This document shows positions 36,139 through 44,957 of a stretch of 64,000 nucleotides of DNA, in pieces. Within the stretch, counting starts at the first letter, position 1; each line of letters starts with the position of its first letter. A program made the translations under genes and the position numbers. Under the pieces are notes generated by a model. That model did no database searches. It was not told the DNA's origin and saw nothing but the letters and a program-made list of their open reading frames with translations. This stretch comes from Pseudomaricurvus sp050633365 (GTDB lineage Bacteria > Pseudomonadota > Gammaproteobacteria > Pseudomonadales > Cellvibrionaceae). The DNA is taken from the NCBI GenBank assembly GCA_050633365.1, contig JBOEGJ010000016.1, positions 124,001 to 188,000 of the forward strand, in the 5' to 3' direction.

Positions 36139-36765
36139 TCATCGGGGGGAAGACTTAAGTAACGCGAGCAATTGCTGCATAGCTTTACCGCGATGACTCA
36201 TCGCATTTTTTTCAGCTTTACTCAGTTCTGCCGAGGCGCAATTTCTTTCCGGAACATAAAACAGCGGGTCATAGCCAAAACCACCTTCACCGGCCGCCTC
36301 ATGTAAAATCAGCCCCTCCCAACTGCCCTGACAAATCAAAGGCGTGGGATCATCTGCGTGGCGCATATAAACCAACACGCACTGAAATCTCGCTGAACGC
36401 TCGCTTTGCGGCAACCCCTCTAGACTATTGAGTAATTTTTGGTTGTTGGCAGCATCTTTTTCTTCGCCATCCACACCCGCAAAGCGCGAGGAATATATTC
36501 CAGGTTTACCCAATAGGGCGTCGACCTCTAAACCCGAATCATCGGCAATCGCAGCAAGACCGGTGAGCTGGCAAGCATGGCGGGCCTTAATAATTGCATT
36601 TTCAACAAAGCTCAACCCGGTTTCCTCGGCATCGGCAAGGTCGAACTCCGACTGAGGAACCACATCAAAACCAACATCCGACAACAGGGATTGAAATTCT
36701 TGCAACTTACCGCGATTGCCGCTGGCAAGTACGACACGTTGAGAGAGAGAATCTGTCATGTACAT
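36139..36765 (-). CDS. rdgB: XTP/dITP diphosphohydrolase (RdgB/HAM1)
   Basis: RdgB hydrolyses non-canonical purine nucleotides (XTP, dITP, ITP) to monophosphates and so keeps them out of DNA. The start motif VVLASGNRGKLQEFQ, the metal and base-binding IADDSGLEVDALLGKPGIYSSRFAG (in neighbouring parts), and GEGGFGYDPLFYVPE are all characteristic. The 208-residue length is near standard. ATG codons at 36765 and 36759 are both possible starts. It is part of the run DUF4426-rdgB-hemW. Confidence 0.96.
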   Translation of the reverse strand: MYMTDSLSQRVVLASGNRGKLQEFQSLLSDVGFDVVPQSEFDLADAEETGLSFVENAIIKARHACQLTGLAAIADDSGLEVDALLGKPGIYSSRFAGVDGEEKDAANNQKLLNSLEGLPQSERSARFQCVLVYMRHADDPTPLICQGSWEGLILHEAAGEGGFGYDPLFYVPERNCASAELSKAEKNAMSHRGKAMQQLLALLKSSPR

Positions 36766-36819
36766 CTCGATGATAAATAGTCGTTACGATTAAAAACCTA
36801 ATAGAGCATTAACAATACT

Positions 36820-37275
36820 CTAGTCTATATAAAGTTTCTTTGTGAACTTCACGTCGTAGGCTTTTCCCTGGTGCTCAATCGACAGAGTAAAATGCAAGAC
36901 CTCTTCATTGTGAATAAGAAAAGGGGCTAGATAATAGACCGCATCGCCCTCGCGAATTTCAATAAACTCCAACTCTTTACGCTGTTGCATCAAGTTAGCA
37001 ACTGAGCCCGACATGATTGCCGGTAAGCCTCGCATGTCATCTCCGGCATTGCTTTTAACAATCGACAAATTAAGCAAAGCTCGATCTTTGGCACGCACCA
37101 AATTGTGAGTAGCTGCCGTTTTTTCATCAACTCTATCGCTGGAGAATACTGTGTGGATGACGGTGTATTCACCAAACTTGGTAAATGGCTCCGCCCCGGC
37201 CTGAACAGTCGACGCACAGACGGCAGAGAATAATACGAAAAAAGTCACAATAGCGTTGGGGAGCAAATATTTCAT
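36820..37275 (-). CDS. DUF4426 secreted protein
   Basis: The 151-residue protein has a signal peptide ending near STVQAGAE and a beta-rich mature part (FGEYTVIHTVFSSDRV near residue 34; ending DVKFTKKLYID). DUF4426 genes regularly sit between metW and rdgB in pseudomonads and relatives, as here. The function is unknown. Confidence 0.82.
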   Translation of the reverse strand: MKYLLPNAIVTFFVLFSAVCASTVQAGAEPFTKFGEYTVIHTVFSSDRVDEKTAATHNLVRAKDRALLNLSIVKSNAGDDMRGLPAIMSGSVANLMQQRKELEFIEIREGDAVYYLAPFLIHNEEVLHFTLSIEHQGKAYDVKFTKKLYID

Positions 37276-37339
37276 AACTTATCCTTGCAAAAAGGTGATC
37301 TCGGAAACCCGTGGCGGCAAGAGTTTGATCGACAAATCC

Positions 37340-37978
37340 TTAGCTGCGTTTTTTAAGGTGATAGATCGCGGTATCGCCAAACAAATTAGGGCGAATGTCT
37401 TTTAACAATCGACCAATAGGACGATCGGCCACAACTTGACGATGAATGATATCAATATCAAGTTCATGACATAAGAATTCGAAATCGGTAAACGTACAAA
37501 AATGGATGTTGGGCGTATCGTACCACTGATAAGGCAGTAAATCTGACACCGGCATACGGCCGTTAACCGCTAAGTGCCAACGCGCCTTCCAGTGCCCAAA
37601 ATTAGGAAAAGTGACTATACACTCTTTGCCGACACGCAGCATTTCCAATAAGACTTGATCCGGAGCGTGCATGGTTTGCAGCGCCTGAGTCATCACAACG
37701 CTATCAAAACTGTGATCGGAAAAATTACTCAAACCTTGATCGAGGTTTTGATCAATAACGTTCAACCCCTTACTGATACAAGTCGTAATTTGCGCAGCAT
37801 CAATTTCTAGGCCGTAGCCATTCACTTGTTTTTGATCACGCAAATTTTCCAACAGAGTCCCATCACCGCAACCGAGATCAAGGACGCGGCTGCCAGTTTT
37901 TATCCATGCCTGAATAACGTCTAAATCGGTGCGCAATTGCCCGGGCATTAATGAGTTTTGTGCTTCTGAATTTTTCAT
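37340..37978 (-). CDS. metW: MetW methyltransferase-like protein
   Basis: This 212-residue protein has a SAM-dependent methyltransferase fold, with motif I VLDLGCGDGTLLENL near residue 34 and the DSVVMTQALQ and VTFPNFGHWKARWHL segments typical of MetW. MetW is needed with MetX for homoserine acylation in several proteobacteria. Its start overlaps the metX stop by 4 nt, indicating translational coupling and a likely complex. Confidence 0.95.
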   Translation of the reverse strand: MKNSEAQNSLMPGQLRTDLDVIQAWIKTGSRVLDLGCGDGTLLENLRDQKQVNGYGLEIDAAQITTCISKGLNVIDQNLDQGLSNFSDHSFDSVVMTQALQTMHAPDQVLLEMLRVGKECIVTFPNFGHWKARWHLAVNGRMPVSDLLPYQWYDTPNIHFCTFTDFEFLCHELDIDIIHRQVVADRPIGRLLKDIRPNLFGDTAIYHLKKRS

Positions 37979-39123
37979 AACTCGGCACTCACTCGCTGCA
38001 TATATTCGCTGAATAATGTGTAGTAGCGATCAATCGGCAACAAAAACGCATCGTGTCCGTATTCGGATTCTACTTCCGCATAGCTGACCGCTTTATTGGC
38101 ACCAATAAGCGCCTCGACGATTTCTCGAGAACGCTCGGGAGAAAAACGCCAATCAGTAGTAAAAGACACCACCAGATACTTGCACTGAGCGTGGCTGAAT
38201 GCCTTAACCGCGTCGTCATTATATTCTCGAGCAAGATCAAAGTAATCGAGCGCCTTGGTCATCAAGATATAGGTATTGGCGTCAAAGCTGCCAGAGAAGG
38301 CGCTGCCTTGATAGCGCAAATAGCTTTCGATTTGAAACTCAACCGGCTCATCTAAACCCTGAGTAAAACTGCCCGAACGAATATCGCGACCAAATTTTTG
38401 CCCCATACCATCATCAGATAAATAGGTGATGTGGCCAATCATCCGCGCAATCGATAAGCCATCTTTGGGATAGGTCTCGGCGTCTAAATAATCGCCATCG
38501 CGAAAATCGGGATCAGCGCAAATGGCTTGCCGAGCGGTTTCATTAAACGCAATGTTCTGCGCGGTGAGTTTCATCGCCGAAGCAATCACCACGCAGTGAC
38601 GTAAACGCTCTGGGTATTCAAGCGACCATCGCATAGCTTGCATGCCGCCCAAACTGCCACCAATCACCGCAGCCCATTGCTCGATGCCAAGCCGATCGGC
38701 CAAACGCGCTTGTGAGTTGACCCAATCGCGAACCCGCAATTTTGGAAAATCTTTTCCCCAAGGCTTCGCGGTTTCGGGATTGATCGATCCCGGTCCTGTA
38801 GAGCCATGACAGCCCCCCAAATTATTCAGAGAGACGACAAAAAATTGGTTGGTATCGATGGGTTTACCAGGACCAATGTAAGCATCCCACCAACCAGGTT
38901 TGCGATCGTCTTGGTGGTGGTAACCGGCAGCGTGGTGATGGCTGGATAAGGCGTGACAAATGAGGACGCCATTGGATTTGTCCGCGTTTAACTGGCCATA
39001 GGTCTCAATCACCAAATCATAGCGGTCAAGCGAACGGCCGCAAGCCAGTTCAAGCGGTTGATCGAAGTGCAAGGTCTGCGGAGTGACCAGTCCTACGGAA
39101 TCTGGCGCAAAGGTATCGGGCAT
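37975..39123 (-). CDS. metX: Homoserine O-acyltransferase MetX
   Basis: MetX activates homoserine with an acyl group from acyl-CoA, the first committed step of methionine synthesis. The 382-residue alpha/beta hydrolase-fold protein shows NNLGGCHGSTGP, the nucleophile elbow GGSLGGMQAMRW with catalytic Ser, a late Asp in FTTDWRFSP and catalytic His in EYGHDAFLL. Family work indicates that gammaproteobacterial MetX paired with MetW often uses succinyl-CoA rather than acetyl-CoA, so the donor is left open. It is the first gene of metX-metW. Confidence 0.95.
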   Translation of the reverse strand: MPDTFAPDSVGLVTPQTLHFDQPLELACGRSLDRYDLVIETYGQLNADKSNGVLICHALSSHHHAAGYHHQDDRKPGWWDAYIGPGKPIDTNQFFVVSLNNLGGCHGSTGPGSINPETAKPWGKDFPKLRVRDWVNSQARLADRLGIEQWAAVIGGSLGGMQAMRWSLEYPERLRHCVVIASAMKLTAQNIAFNETARQAICADPDFRDGDYLDAETYPKDGLSIARMIGHITYLSDDGMGQKFGRDIRSGSFTQGLDEPVEFQIESYLRYQGSAFSGSFDANTYILMTKALDYFDLAREYNDDAVKAFSHAQCKYLVVSFTTDWRFSPERSREIVEALIGANKAVSYAEVESEYGHDAFLLPIDRYYTLFSEYMQRVSAEL

Positions 39124-39266
39124 AATGATATCTGTGATTAAGTGCTCGGCGGGTGCCTATGGTGGCCAGCCCTAATAGCCGCAAGTCTAAGGTTGCAAAC
39201 ACTCCGCTGCAAGCCTCAAGGCACTAATTACACCAATAGCCACGTAATGCGCTTAACGCAGGTGGA

Positions 39267-41270
39267 TTATGCCTTGTCGAGCTGCAGCGGTTGAGCCATC
39301 GATCGCGGCGAGTTACCCGGCAAATTTGCGCCCAGTGCCGGAGCGCCGATTTGTACAGCGCCTAAGATTTGATCGAGAGAAAAAAGCGCCGCTTCTTGCT
39401 CGGCAATAAGACTGCTCAACTCTTGCAGTCGATTGCGCTGGCCATCTTGTTGCTGATTCAAATTGGTGATCTGAAGCATTTGCTTTTCGAGCAACAGCTT
39501 TTGATAGTGAGTTTGATGAGTCATGGGTGCTAGCGCCTCTTTCACCCAGGCATCAATATCGTCTTGCAGACGACCGTTGAGCAAGCGAACTTCCTGTACC
39601 AACGAGTTGATAAAACGCCCGATAACCCGCTGCTTCAAGTTGAAGATATTGCCCATCGAGCGACGAAACTGCTGAGCTTGACGCTCGAGCTGCTCTAGCC
39701 TTATACGATGAGTACGAATGTCCAGGCAATGATTGCTGGCGTCCGCCTGAGAACAGCGGTGATAACGGGCGCGCTGATAAATATCCATCAAGGTGGTATT
39801 GCTGGCTTTAAGTTCGTCATCAATTCGAGCAAAACGCGCACGCAACTCGACAAAGAATGCTTCGATGGATTTACCCAGGCCAATAAACGACCAACTTTTG
39901 ACCATTTGCTGATGAGTGGTATTGATCAATCCTTCAAGCTGAACCGGCGCTAAAGGTCCTTGTAATACTCGATGGTGCTGATCGATGAGACGCTGAAAAC
40001 TCCGTAAATCCAACGATTGACGGTGGTAGGTTTGATGGCGCTGGCGCACCTCGGTTCTCAGTCCCTTCACCAAAGCCTGAAATTTATCAGGGTTATTGAG
40101 TTGTTGCTGCAAACTCTCTAACTCGAAATCGGCCTGATAGAGCTGTTCTTTTAATTGCTTGCGGGTGCTCTGCATGATGTTGATGGCATCGGCAATGATG
40201 CGCTGACCAATCATACGCTGTTGATTTTGTATCAACTGCTGCGCCAATAGCGATTCGAGTTCGGGCAAATTACTGCGACGCAGCAATTGCGTATCGTGCG
40301 CCGCTCTCGCCAGCAGGCCTTGTTTTGCCGAGATGGCAACCACGTGCTCCATGGGTTGCCCCAACAATCGTGCAGTTGCCTCTCGAACCGAGTGAATATT
40401 TTGCTCGATGTCGGCGGCCTCTTCGAGGTCATCCCACAAGCTATCCACTTTATTGAGCAGGGCAATGGTATTGCCTCCGCCCTGATGATTACTGCGCAGA
40501 TCCCGTAGATAATCCTGCCAAATACTCACATCGGTGTAGCTCAAGCCCGAGTCTGCCGCCAATAAAAAAATCAATGCGTCGGCTTGTTGTAAGGTGCCCA
40601 GCGTTAGCTCAGGCTCATTGCCCAGAGCGTTTAGCCCGGGAGTATCGAGAATACGCAATCCGTTGTGCAAAAGAGGGTGTTTTACATTGACCAACGCGTG
40701 GCGCCAGGTGGGCACTTCCAACTGACCGTCTGCATTTTTGGTTAACAATTGAGGATCAAAACCCATGGCTTTAGCATCGGCGGCTGAAACTTGTTTGACC
40801 TCAGAAATATGATTCATTGCTCGCGCGATGGAGAGCGGATCCTTCACATCAAAACTGACACTGACCCAGTTATTGGGGATGCGTTTAAAGTTGTTGAGAC
40901 TGGTCGAGGTACGACGGGTTTCAATGGGCAACAGGCGCACGCAATTGGGTTGATCGTCGGCATCGCAATAAATTTCGGTGGGACACATGGTGGTGCGCCC
41001 AGGCTTAGAAGGCAGTAGGCGACTGCCGTACTCGGGAAACAATAGGGCGTTGATCAGCTCTGTTTTACCGCGAGAGAATTCACCCACGCAAGCGACGGTA
41101 AAGCTGTCATTATCCAACAAAGAAAGCGCTTGCGTTAAGCAGTGATTGGCACTTTTGCTATCGGATTGGTACTCAGTGAACCACTGCTGACACTGGCGCA
41201 ATTGAACACTAAGCGATTGTTTCCAGCGGGCGTAATCGGCCATTTGGCGATAAAACGATTTAACGTCCAT
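39267..41270 (-). CDS. Dynamin-like large GTPase
   Basis: The 667-residue protein has an N-terminal GTPase domain: P-loop GEFSRGKT at residues 63-70, switch Thr in KPGRTTMCPTEI, G3 DTPGLNALG and G4 NKVD in LLNKVDSLWDD. Long coiled-coil stalk segments fill residues about 350-640. Proteins of this bacterial dynamin-like group bind or remodel membranes, but the role of this one is unknown. Its P-loop variant and the conserved RTTMCPTEI are usual for the family. It lies between metX and yggT as a separate minus-strand gene. Confidence 0.85.
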   Translation of the reverse strand: MDVKSFYRQMADYARWKQSLSVQLRQCQQWFTEYQSDSKSANHCLTQALSLLDNDSFTVACVGEFSRGKTELINALLFPEYGSRLLPSKPGRTTMCPTEIYCDADDQPNCVRLLPIETRRTSTSLNNFKRIPNNWVSVSFDVKDPLSIARAMNHISEVKQVSAADAKAMGFDPQLLTKNADGQLEVPTWRHALVNVKHPLLHNGLRILDTPGLNALGNEPELTLGTLQQADALIFLLAADSGLSYTDVSIWQDYLRDLRSNHQGGGNTIALLNKVDSLWDDLEEAADIEQNIHSVREATARLLGQPMEHVVAISAKQGLLARAAHDTQLLRRSNLPELESLLAQQLIQNQQRMIGQRIIADAINIMQSTRKQLKEQLYQADFELESLQQQLNNPDKFQALVKGLRTEVRQRHQTYHRQSLDLRSFQRLIDQHHRVLQGPLAPVQLEGLINTTHQQMVKSWSFIGLGKSIEAFFVELRARFARIDDELKASNTTLMDIYQRARYHRCSQADASNHCLDIRTHRIRLEQLERQAQQFRRSMGNIFNLKQRVIGRFINSLVQEVRLLNGRLQDDIDAWVKEALAPMTHQTHYQKLLLEKQMLQITNLNQQQDGQRNRLQELSSLIAEQEAALFSLDQILGAVQIGAPALGANLPGNSPRSMAQPLQLDKA

Positions 41271-41528
41271 CCCTTCTCAAACCTTCTTTTTCATTGCTCA
41301 CTTTCGACATTCTTCATCAATGATTGATGATGAGTGAGCTTGTTATTGTTAAACATCACAGAAGAGACATTAAAACCGAATTGTTACAAGGAGGGAAGAG
41401 CAGAGGCGGCTAGAGTACATCTGGGTTCGATAGATGTGTGCTAGCGCCGGTATTGAGTCATCGTCATGAGCGCTTAAGGAGGAAGAAACGGCTTAGCAGA
41501 AAACCCACCAGCTAAGCCGCCAGCTCAA

Positions 41529-42125
41529 TTAAATACCCAGCACCAAATAACGTGAAAACAAACTCATGTGGAAATAAGTAGCCGCCGCATCGATCAGGAC
41601 AAACCCCACCTTCAATAACAAGAAGGCAAAGATCGGGCTGATATCAATCCCACCCATATCTGGCAAGATTTTTCGTATCGGCGACATCACCGGCTCAATC
41701 AGTTGATGAATCAATATCAGTGCAGGATTACTGCTCTGAGGTGCTACCCAACTGGCAATCACCATAATAATGAGTCCATAGAAATAGATATTGGCGATCA
41801 ATCCAACGCAGCCAATCAGCGACCAGAACAAAACCAACAATGGATTTTGCAGCTGCCCCTGAATAACCAATTCACTCAATTCAATCAAACCAAACAAGAG
41901 CGCAAGGGCGATCACGATGGAGGCAATATCCACCCCCAAAACACCCGGTACAACTCTGCGCACAGGGATAACAACCGGATTGGTCGCTTTGACAATGAAC
42001 TGCGACATTGGGTTGTAAAAGTCGGCACGGGCTACTTGCAACAAAAATCGCAGCATCACCACCATCAAATACAGTGAACCTAATGTTTGTAGAATTAAGG
42101 TGCCGATCTCTTGCAAGGGCCCCAT
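41529..42125 (-). CDS. yggT: YggT-family membrane protein
   Basis: The 198-residue protein has two copies of the YggT domain, each with a membrane hairpin. The repeated motif is seen as NPMSQFIVKATNPVVIPVRRVVPG and HQLIEPVMSPIRKILPDMGGIDISP (shown in parts). YggT proteins are poorly characterised and have been linked to osmotic or ion homeostasis. The gene lies 54 bp after proC on the same strand, in the standard order yggS-proC-yggT. Confidence 0.92.
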   Translation of the reverse strand: MGPLQEIGTLILQTLGSLYLMVVMLRFLLQVARADFYNPMSQFIVKATNPVVIPVRRVVPGVLGVDIASIVIALALLFGLIELSELVIQGQLQNPLLVLFWSLIGCVGLIANIYFYGLIIMVIASWVAPQSSNPALILIHQLIEPVMSPIRKILPDMGGIDISPIFAFLLLKVGFVLIDAAATYFHMSLFSRYLVLGI

Positions 42126-42178
42126 AGATGTTCTCCTAAGATACTTTTAATGCTTTCAATACTTTTACGACTTCGAGA

Positions 42179-43003
42179 CTAACTTGCGCCCAGCTCTTTT
42201 GCCATTTCCACGGATCGATCCGAGCAAGCTTGCATCGCCTTGGCCACCATATCTCGAATCCCCTGCTGCTCAAAGGACAGCACAGCTTGCTCGGTGGTGC
42301 CATTGGGGGAGGTTACTCGTCGCCTCAGCTCGGCTACATCCACATCGCTGCTTTGTGCCAACTTAGCAGCGCCTAGCGCCGTTTGCAGGGTTAACTCAGT
42401 GGCGTTTTCACGGGTCAAACCTTGAGCCATACCCGCTTCGATCATCGCCTCCATGAATAGGAAATAGTAGGCGGGGCCGCTGCCAGATACCGCCGTGACG
42501 GGATCGATCAATGATTCGCTGTCGAGCCATTGCACGACACCCACGGCCTCGAGAATCTCATTGGCCAAGGCTTTTTGATCGTCACTTGTATGGGTGTTGG
42601 CAAACAGCCCGCTGGCACCAGTTTGCACCAGCGCTGGCGTGTTGGGCATACAGCGAACAATGGCCAGACCATTGCCCAACCAAGTGTCTAAACTGGCAAT
42701 ATCAATACCTGCCGCAATAGACACAATCATCGGCTTGTGCGCTAAGTGCGAAGATAAATCACGACACACCTGCTCCATCACCTGTGGTTTGATGGCCAGC
42801 ACGATCACTTCAGCACCCTTCGCCGCCTGGCCGTTGTCTGCGCTGATGTTAACGCCAAAGTCGGCACTCAACTTATCCAAGCTCGGCTGATAGGGATCTG
42901 TCGCGGTTATGGCGTCGGCAGAGAACCCTTTCTTAATGAGTCCGCCAATGATGCTGCTGGCCATATTGCCAGCGCCAATAAAGGTAATGTTTGCCTGAGT
43001 CAC
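42179..43003 (-). CDS. proC: Pyrroline-5-carboxylate reductase
   Basis: ProC makes proline by reducing 1-pyrroline-5-carboxylate with NAD(P)H. The Rossmann motif FIGAGNMASSIIGGL is near residue 9, and the family signature is present in VSGSGPAYYFLFMEAMIEAG and VTSPNGTTEQAVLSFE. The 274-residue length is standard. It follows yggS by 43 bp. Confidence 0.96.
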   Translation of the reverse strand: MTQANITFIGAGNMASSIIGGLIKKGFSADAITATDPYQPSLDKLSADFGVNISADNGQAAKGAEVIVLAIKPQVMEQVCRDLSSHLAHKPMIVSIAAGIDIASLDTWLGNGLAIVRCMPNTPALVQTGASGLFANTHTSDDQKALANEILEAVGVVQWLDSESLIDPVTAVSGSGPAYYFLFMEAMIEAGMAQGLTRENATELTLQTALGAAKLAQSSDVDVAELRRRVTSPNGTTEQAVLSFEQQGIRDMVAKAMQACSDRSVEMAKELGAS

Positions 43004-43046
43004 AGTTTCTTCCTAGTTCTCAATAGTTGAGTTGAGCCTCGACGAG

Positions 43047-43730
43047 TTAATCGCGAGCTCCAAAAATGTCGGTACCAATTCTGACCAGTGTTGAGCCGGC
43101 AGCTACGGCAGCCTCTAGATCTTTCGACATGCCCATGGATAAAGTGTCCATCGACGGGTATCGAGCCTTCAGTGTTGTCAGCGCCGCCGCCAGCTGAGTC
43201 AGTACCTGTTGCTGTTGTTGACGATCAGACCTAGGCGCGGGTATTGCCATCAACCCTCGAACACAGATATGGGGGAGCTTACTCACGCTTTCAACCAAGG
43301 CGGGCAAGTCGTCGAGCGAAACCCCGGCCTTGCTCGCTTCTTGATCGAGATTAACCTGCACACAAATGTTCAGCGGGCCCAGTTCGGGCGGGCGCTGATC
43401 ATTGAGCCGCTGTGCTACTTTATGTCGATCAACGCTGTGAACCCATTCAAAGCTCTCAGCAATGGGGCGAGTCTTGTTGGATTGTATCGGGCCAATGAAA
43501 TGCCACTGAATGTCGAGATCTTGCAACAGGGCTTGTTTGTCCAGGGCCTCTTGCAGATAGTTTTCACCAAATTGCCGCTGCCCTGAGAGATAAGCCTCTC
43601 GAATCAGCTGGGCGGGCTTGGTCTTGCTCACCGCCAATAGCTCGGTCTCAGTGTCAGCGCGACCCGCATCCTTTAGCGCGTTGTGGATACGATTTCGCAC
43701 TTCTAGTAGGCGCTCATGAATCTTGGGCAT
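43047..43730 (-). CDS. yggS: PLP homeostasis protein (YggS/PROSC)
   Basis: This 227-residue single-domain TIM-barrel protein binds pyridoxal phosphate through the Lys in LLAVSKTKP near residue 36 and keeps vitamin B6 levels balanced; no enzymatic reaction is known. The motifs FGENYLQEALDK, WHFIGPIQSNK, VNLDQEASKAGV and LSMGMSKDLEAAVAAGSTLVRIGT (split) are standard. It is divergent from pilT with about 75 bp between starts, an arrangement shared with pseudomonads. Confidence 0.96.
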   Translation of the reverse strand: MPKIHERLLEVRNRIHNALKDAGRADTETELLAVSKTKPAQLIREAYLSGQRQFGENYLQEALDKQALLQDLDIQWHFIGPIQSNKTRPIAESFEWVHSVDRHKVAQRLNDQRPPELGPLNICVQVNLDQEASKAGVSLDDLPALVESVSKLPHICVRGLMAIPAPRSDRQQQQQVLTQLAAALTTLKARYPSMDTLSMGMSKDLEAAVAAGSTLVRIGTDIFGARD

Positions 43731-43805
43731 ATACTTGATACATTAGTCATTCGCCAGTCGACACTGGCCATAAAAAAAACAACCAAATATTGTAAGGGTC
43801 GTTGT

Positions 43806-44840
43806 ATGGATATTACGGAACTCTTGGCATTTAGCGCCAAGCAGGGTGCTTCAGATTTACACTTATCTGCGGGCCTTCCCCCCATGATCCGAGTGGATGG
43901 CGATGTACGTCGCATCAACCTACCTGCCATGGACCATAAGCAGGTACATAGTCTGATCTACGAGATTATGAATGACAAGCAGCGCAAAGATTTCGAGGAA
44001 TATCTCGAGACCGATTTCTCCTTTGAAGTCCCTGGTGTGGCCCGTTTCCGTGTTAACGCCTTTAACCAAAACCGCGGTGCTGGCGCCGTATTTCGTACTA
44101 TTCCCTCCAAAGTACTGACCATGGAAGAGCTGGGAATGGGACAAGTGTTTCGCGATATCTGCGCCGTGCCTAGAGGCCTAGTGCTGGTCACTGGCCCCAC
44201 CGGTTCGGGCAAATCAACCACCCTAGCGGCGATGATGGACTACATCAACGACAACAAGTACGAGCATATCCTCACGATTGAGGATCCCATCGAATTTGTT
44301 CACGAATCGAAGAAGTGTTTGGTCAACCAGCGGGAAGTGCACCGTGATACCCACGGCTTCGCCGAGGCCTTGCGTTCTGCCCTGCGGGAAGATCCAGATA
44401 TTATTCTGGTAGGTGAGATGCGAGATCTCGAAACCATCCGCCTGGCCTTAACCGCGGCCGAAACCGGCCACTTGGTGTTTGGCACCTTGCACACCACCTC
44501 GGCGGCAAAGACCATCGACCGGATTGTCGATGTATTCCCCGCCAACGAAAAATCGATGGTACGCTCGATGCTTTCAGAATCCCTACAGGCGGTCATCTCT
44601 CAGGCACTGCTGAAGAAAAACGGCGGTGGACGAGTCGCAGCACACGAAATCATGCGCGGTACTGCCGCCATCCGAAACCTCATCAGAGAAGACAAGGTGG
44701 CACAGATGTACTCCGCCATTCAAACCGGGGGATCGCTGGGCATGCAAACCATCGATCAATGCCTGACGGATATGGTGGCACGACGTATCATTACCCGCGA
44801 AGTGGCGCGCGAAAAAGCCAAAATGCCGGATAACTTCTAA
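43806..44840 (+). CDS. pilT: Twitching motility ATPase PilT
   Basis: PilT is the hexameric ATPase that retracts type IV pili. The start at 43806, after AAGGG, gives MDITELLAFSAKQGASDLHLS and 344 residues, the standard length. Walker A is GPTGSGKSTTLA, the Asp box and Walker B are in EDPDIILVGEMRD, the His box in THTSAAKTI-like LHTTSAAKTIDR, and the C-terminal AIRNLIREDK motif essential for retraction is present. The other pilus genes are not in the window. It is followed by pilU. Confidence 0.97.
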   Translation: MDITELLAFSAKQGASDLHLSAGLPPMIRVDGDVRRINLPAMDHKQVHSLIYEIMNDKQRKDFEEYLETDFSFEVPGVARFRVNAFNQNRGAGAVFRTIPSKVLTMEELGMGQVFRDICAVPRGLVLVTGPTGSGKSTTLAAMMDYINDNKYEHILTIEDPIEFVHESKKCLVNQREVHRDTHGFAEALRSALREDPDIILVGEMRDLETIRLALTAAETGHLVFGTLHTTSAAKTIDRIVDVFPANEKSMVRSMLSESLQAVISQALLKKNGGGRVAAHEIMRGTAAIRNLIREDKVAQMYSAIQTGGSLGMQTIDQCLTDMVARRIITREVAREKAKMPDNF

Positions 44841-44911
44841 CCCGCTGCTGCTCTATCGCCACCGACTCATCACGTTAGAGGCCACTTCTCTGACGGATCA
44901 AAATAAAAAAC

Positions 44912-44942
44912 GAGGCGAGCGCCGACGCGGTTTGCTCGCCTC
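44912..44942 (-). terminator. Hairpin with minus-strand T-run between pilT and pilU
   Basis: GAGGCGAGC (44912-44920) and GCTCGCCTC (44934-44942) form a perfect 9-bp stem. On the minus strand it is followed by GTTTTTTATTTTG, an intrinsic terminator pattern; on the plus strand it lies directly before the pilU ribosome site (AAGGA). Confidence 0.6.
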
Positions 44943-44957
44943 TGTAAGGACTGGATT

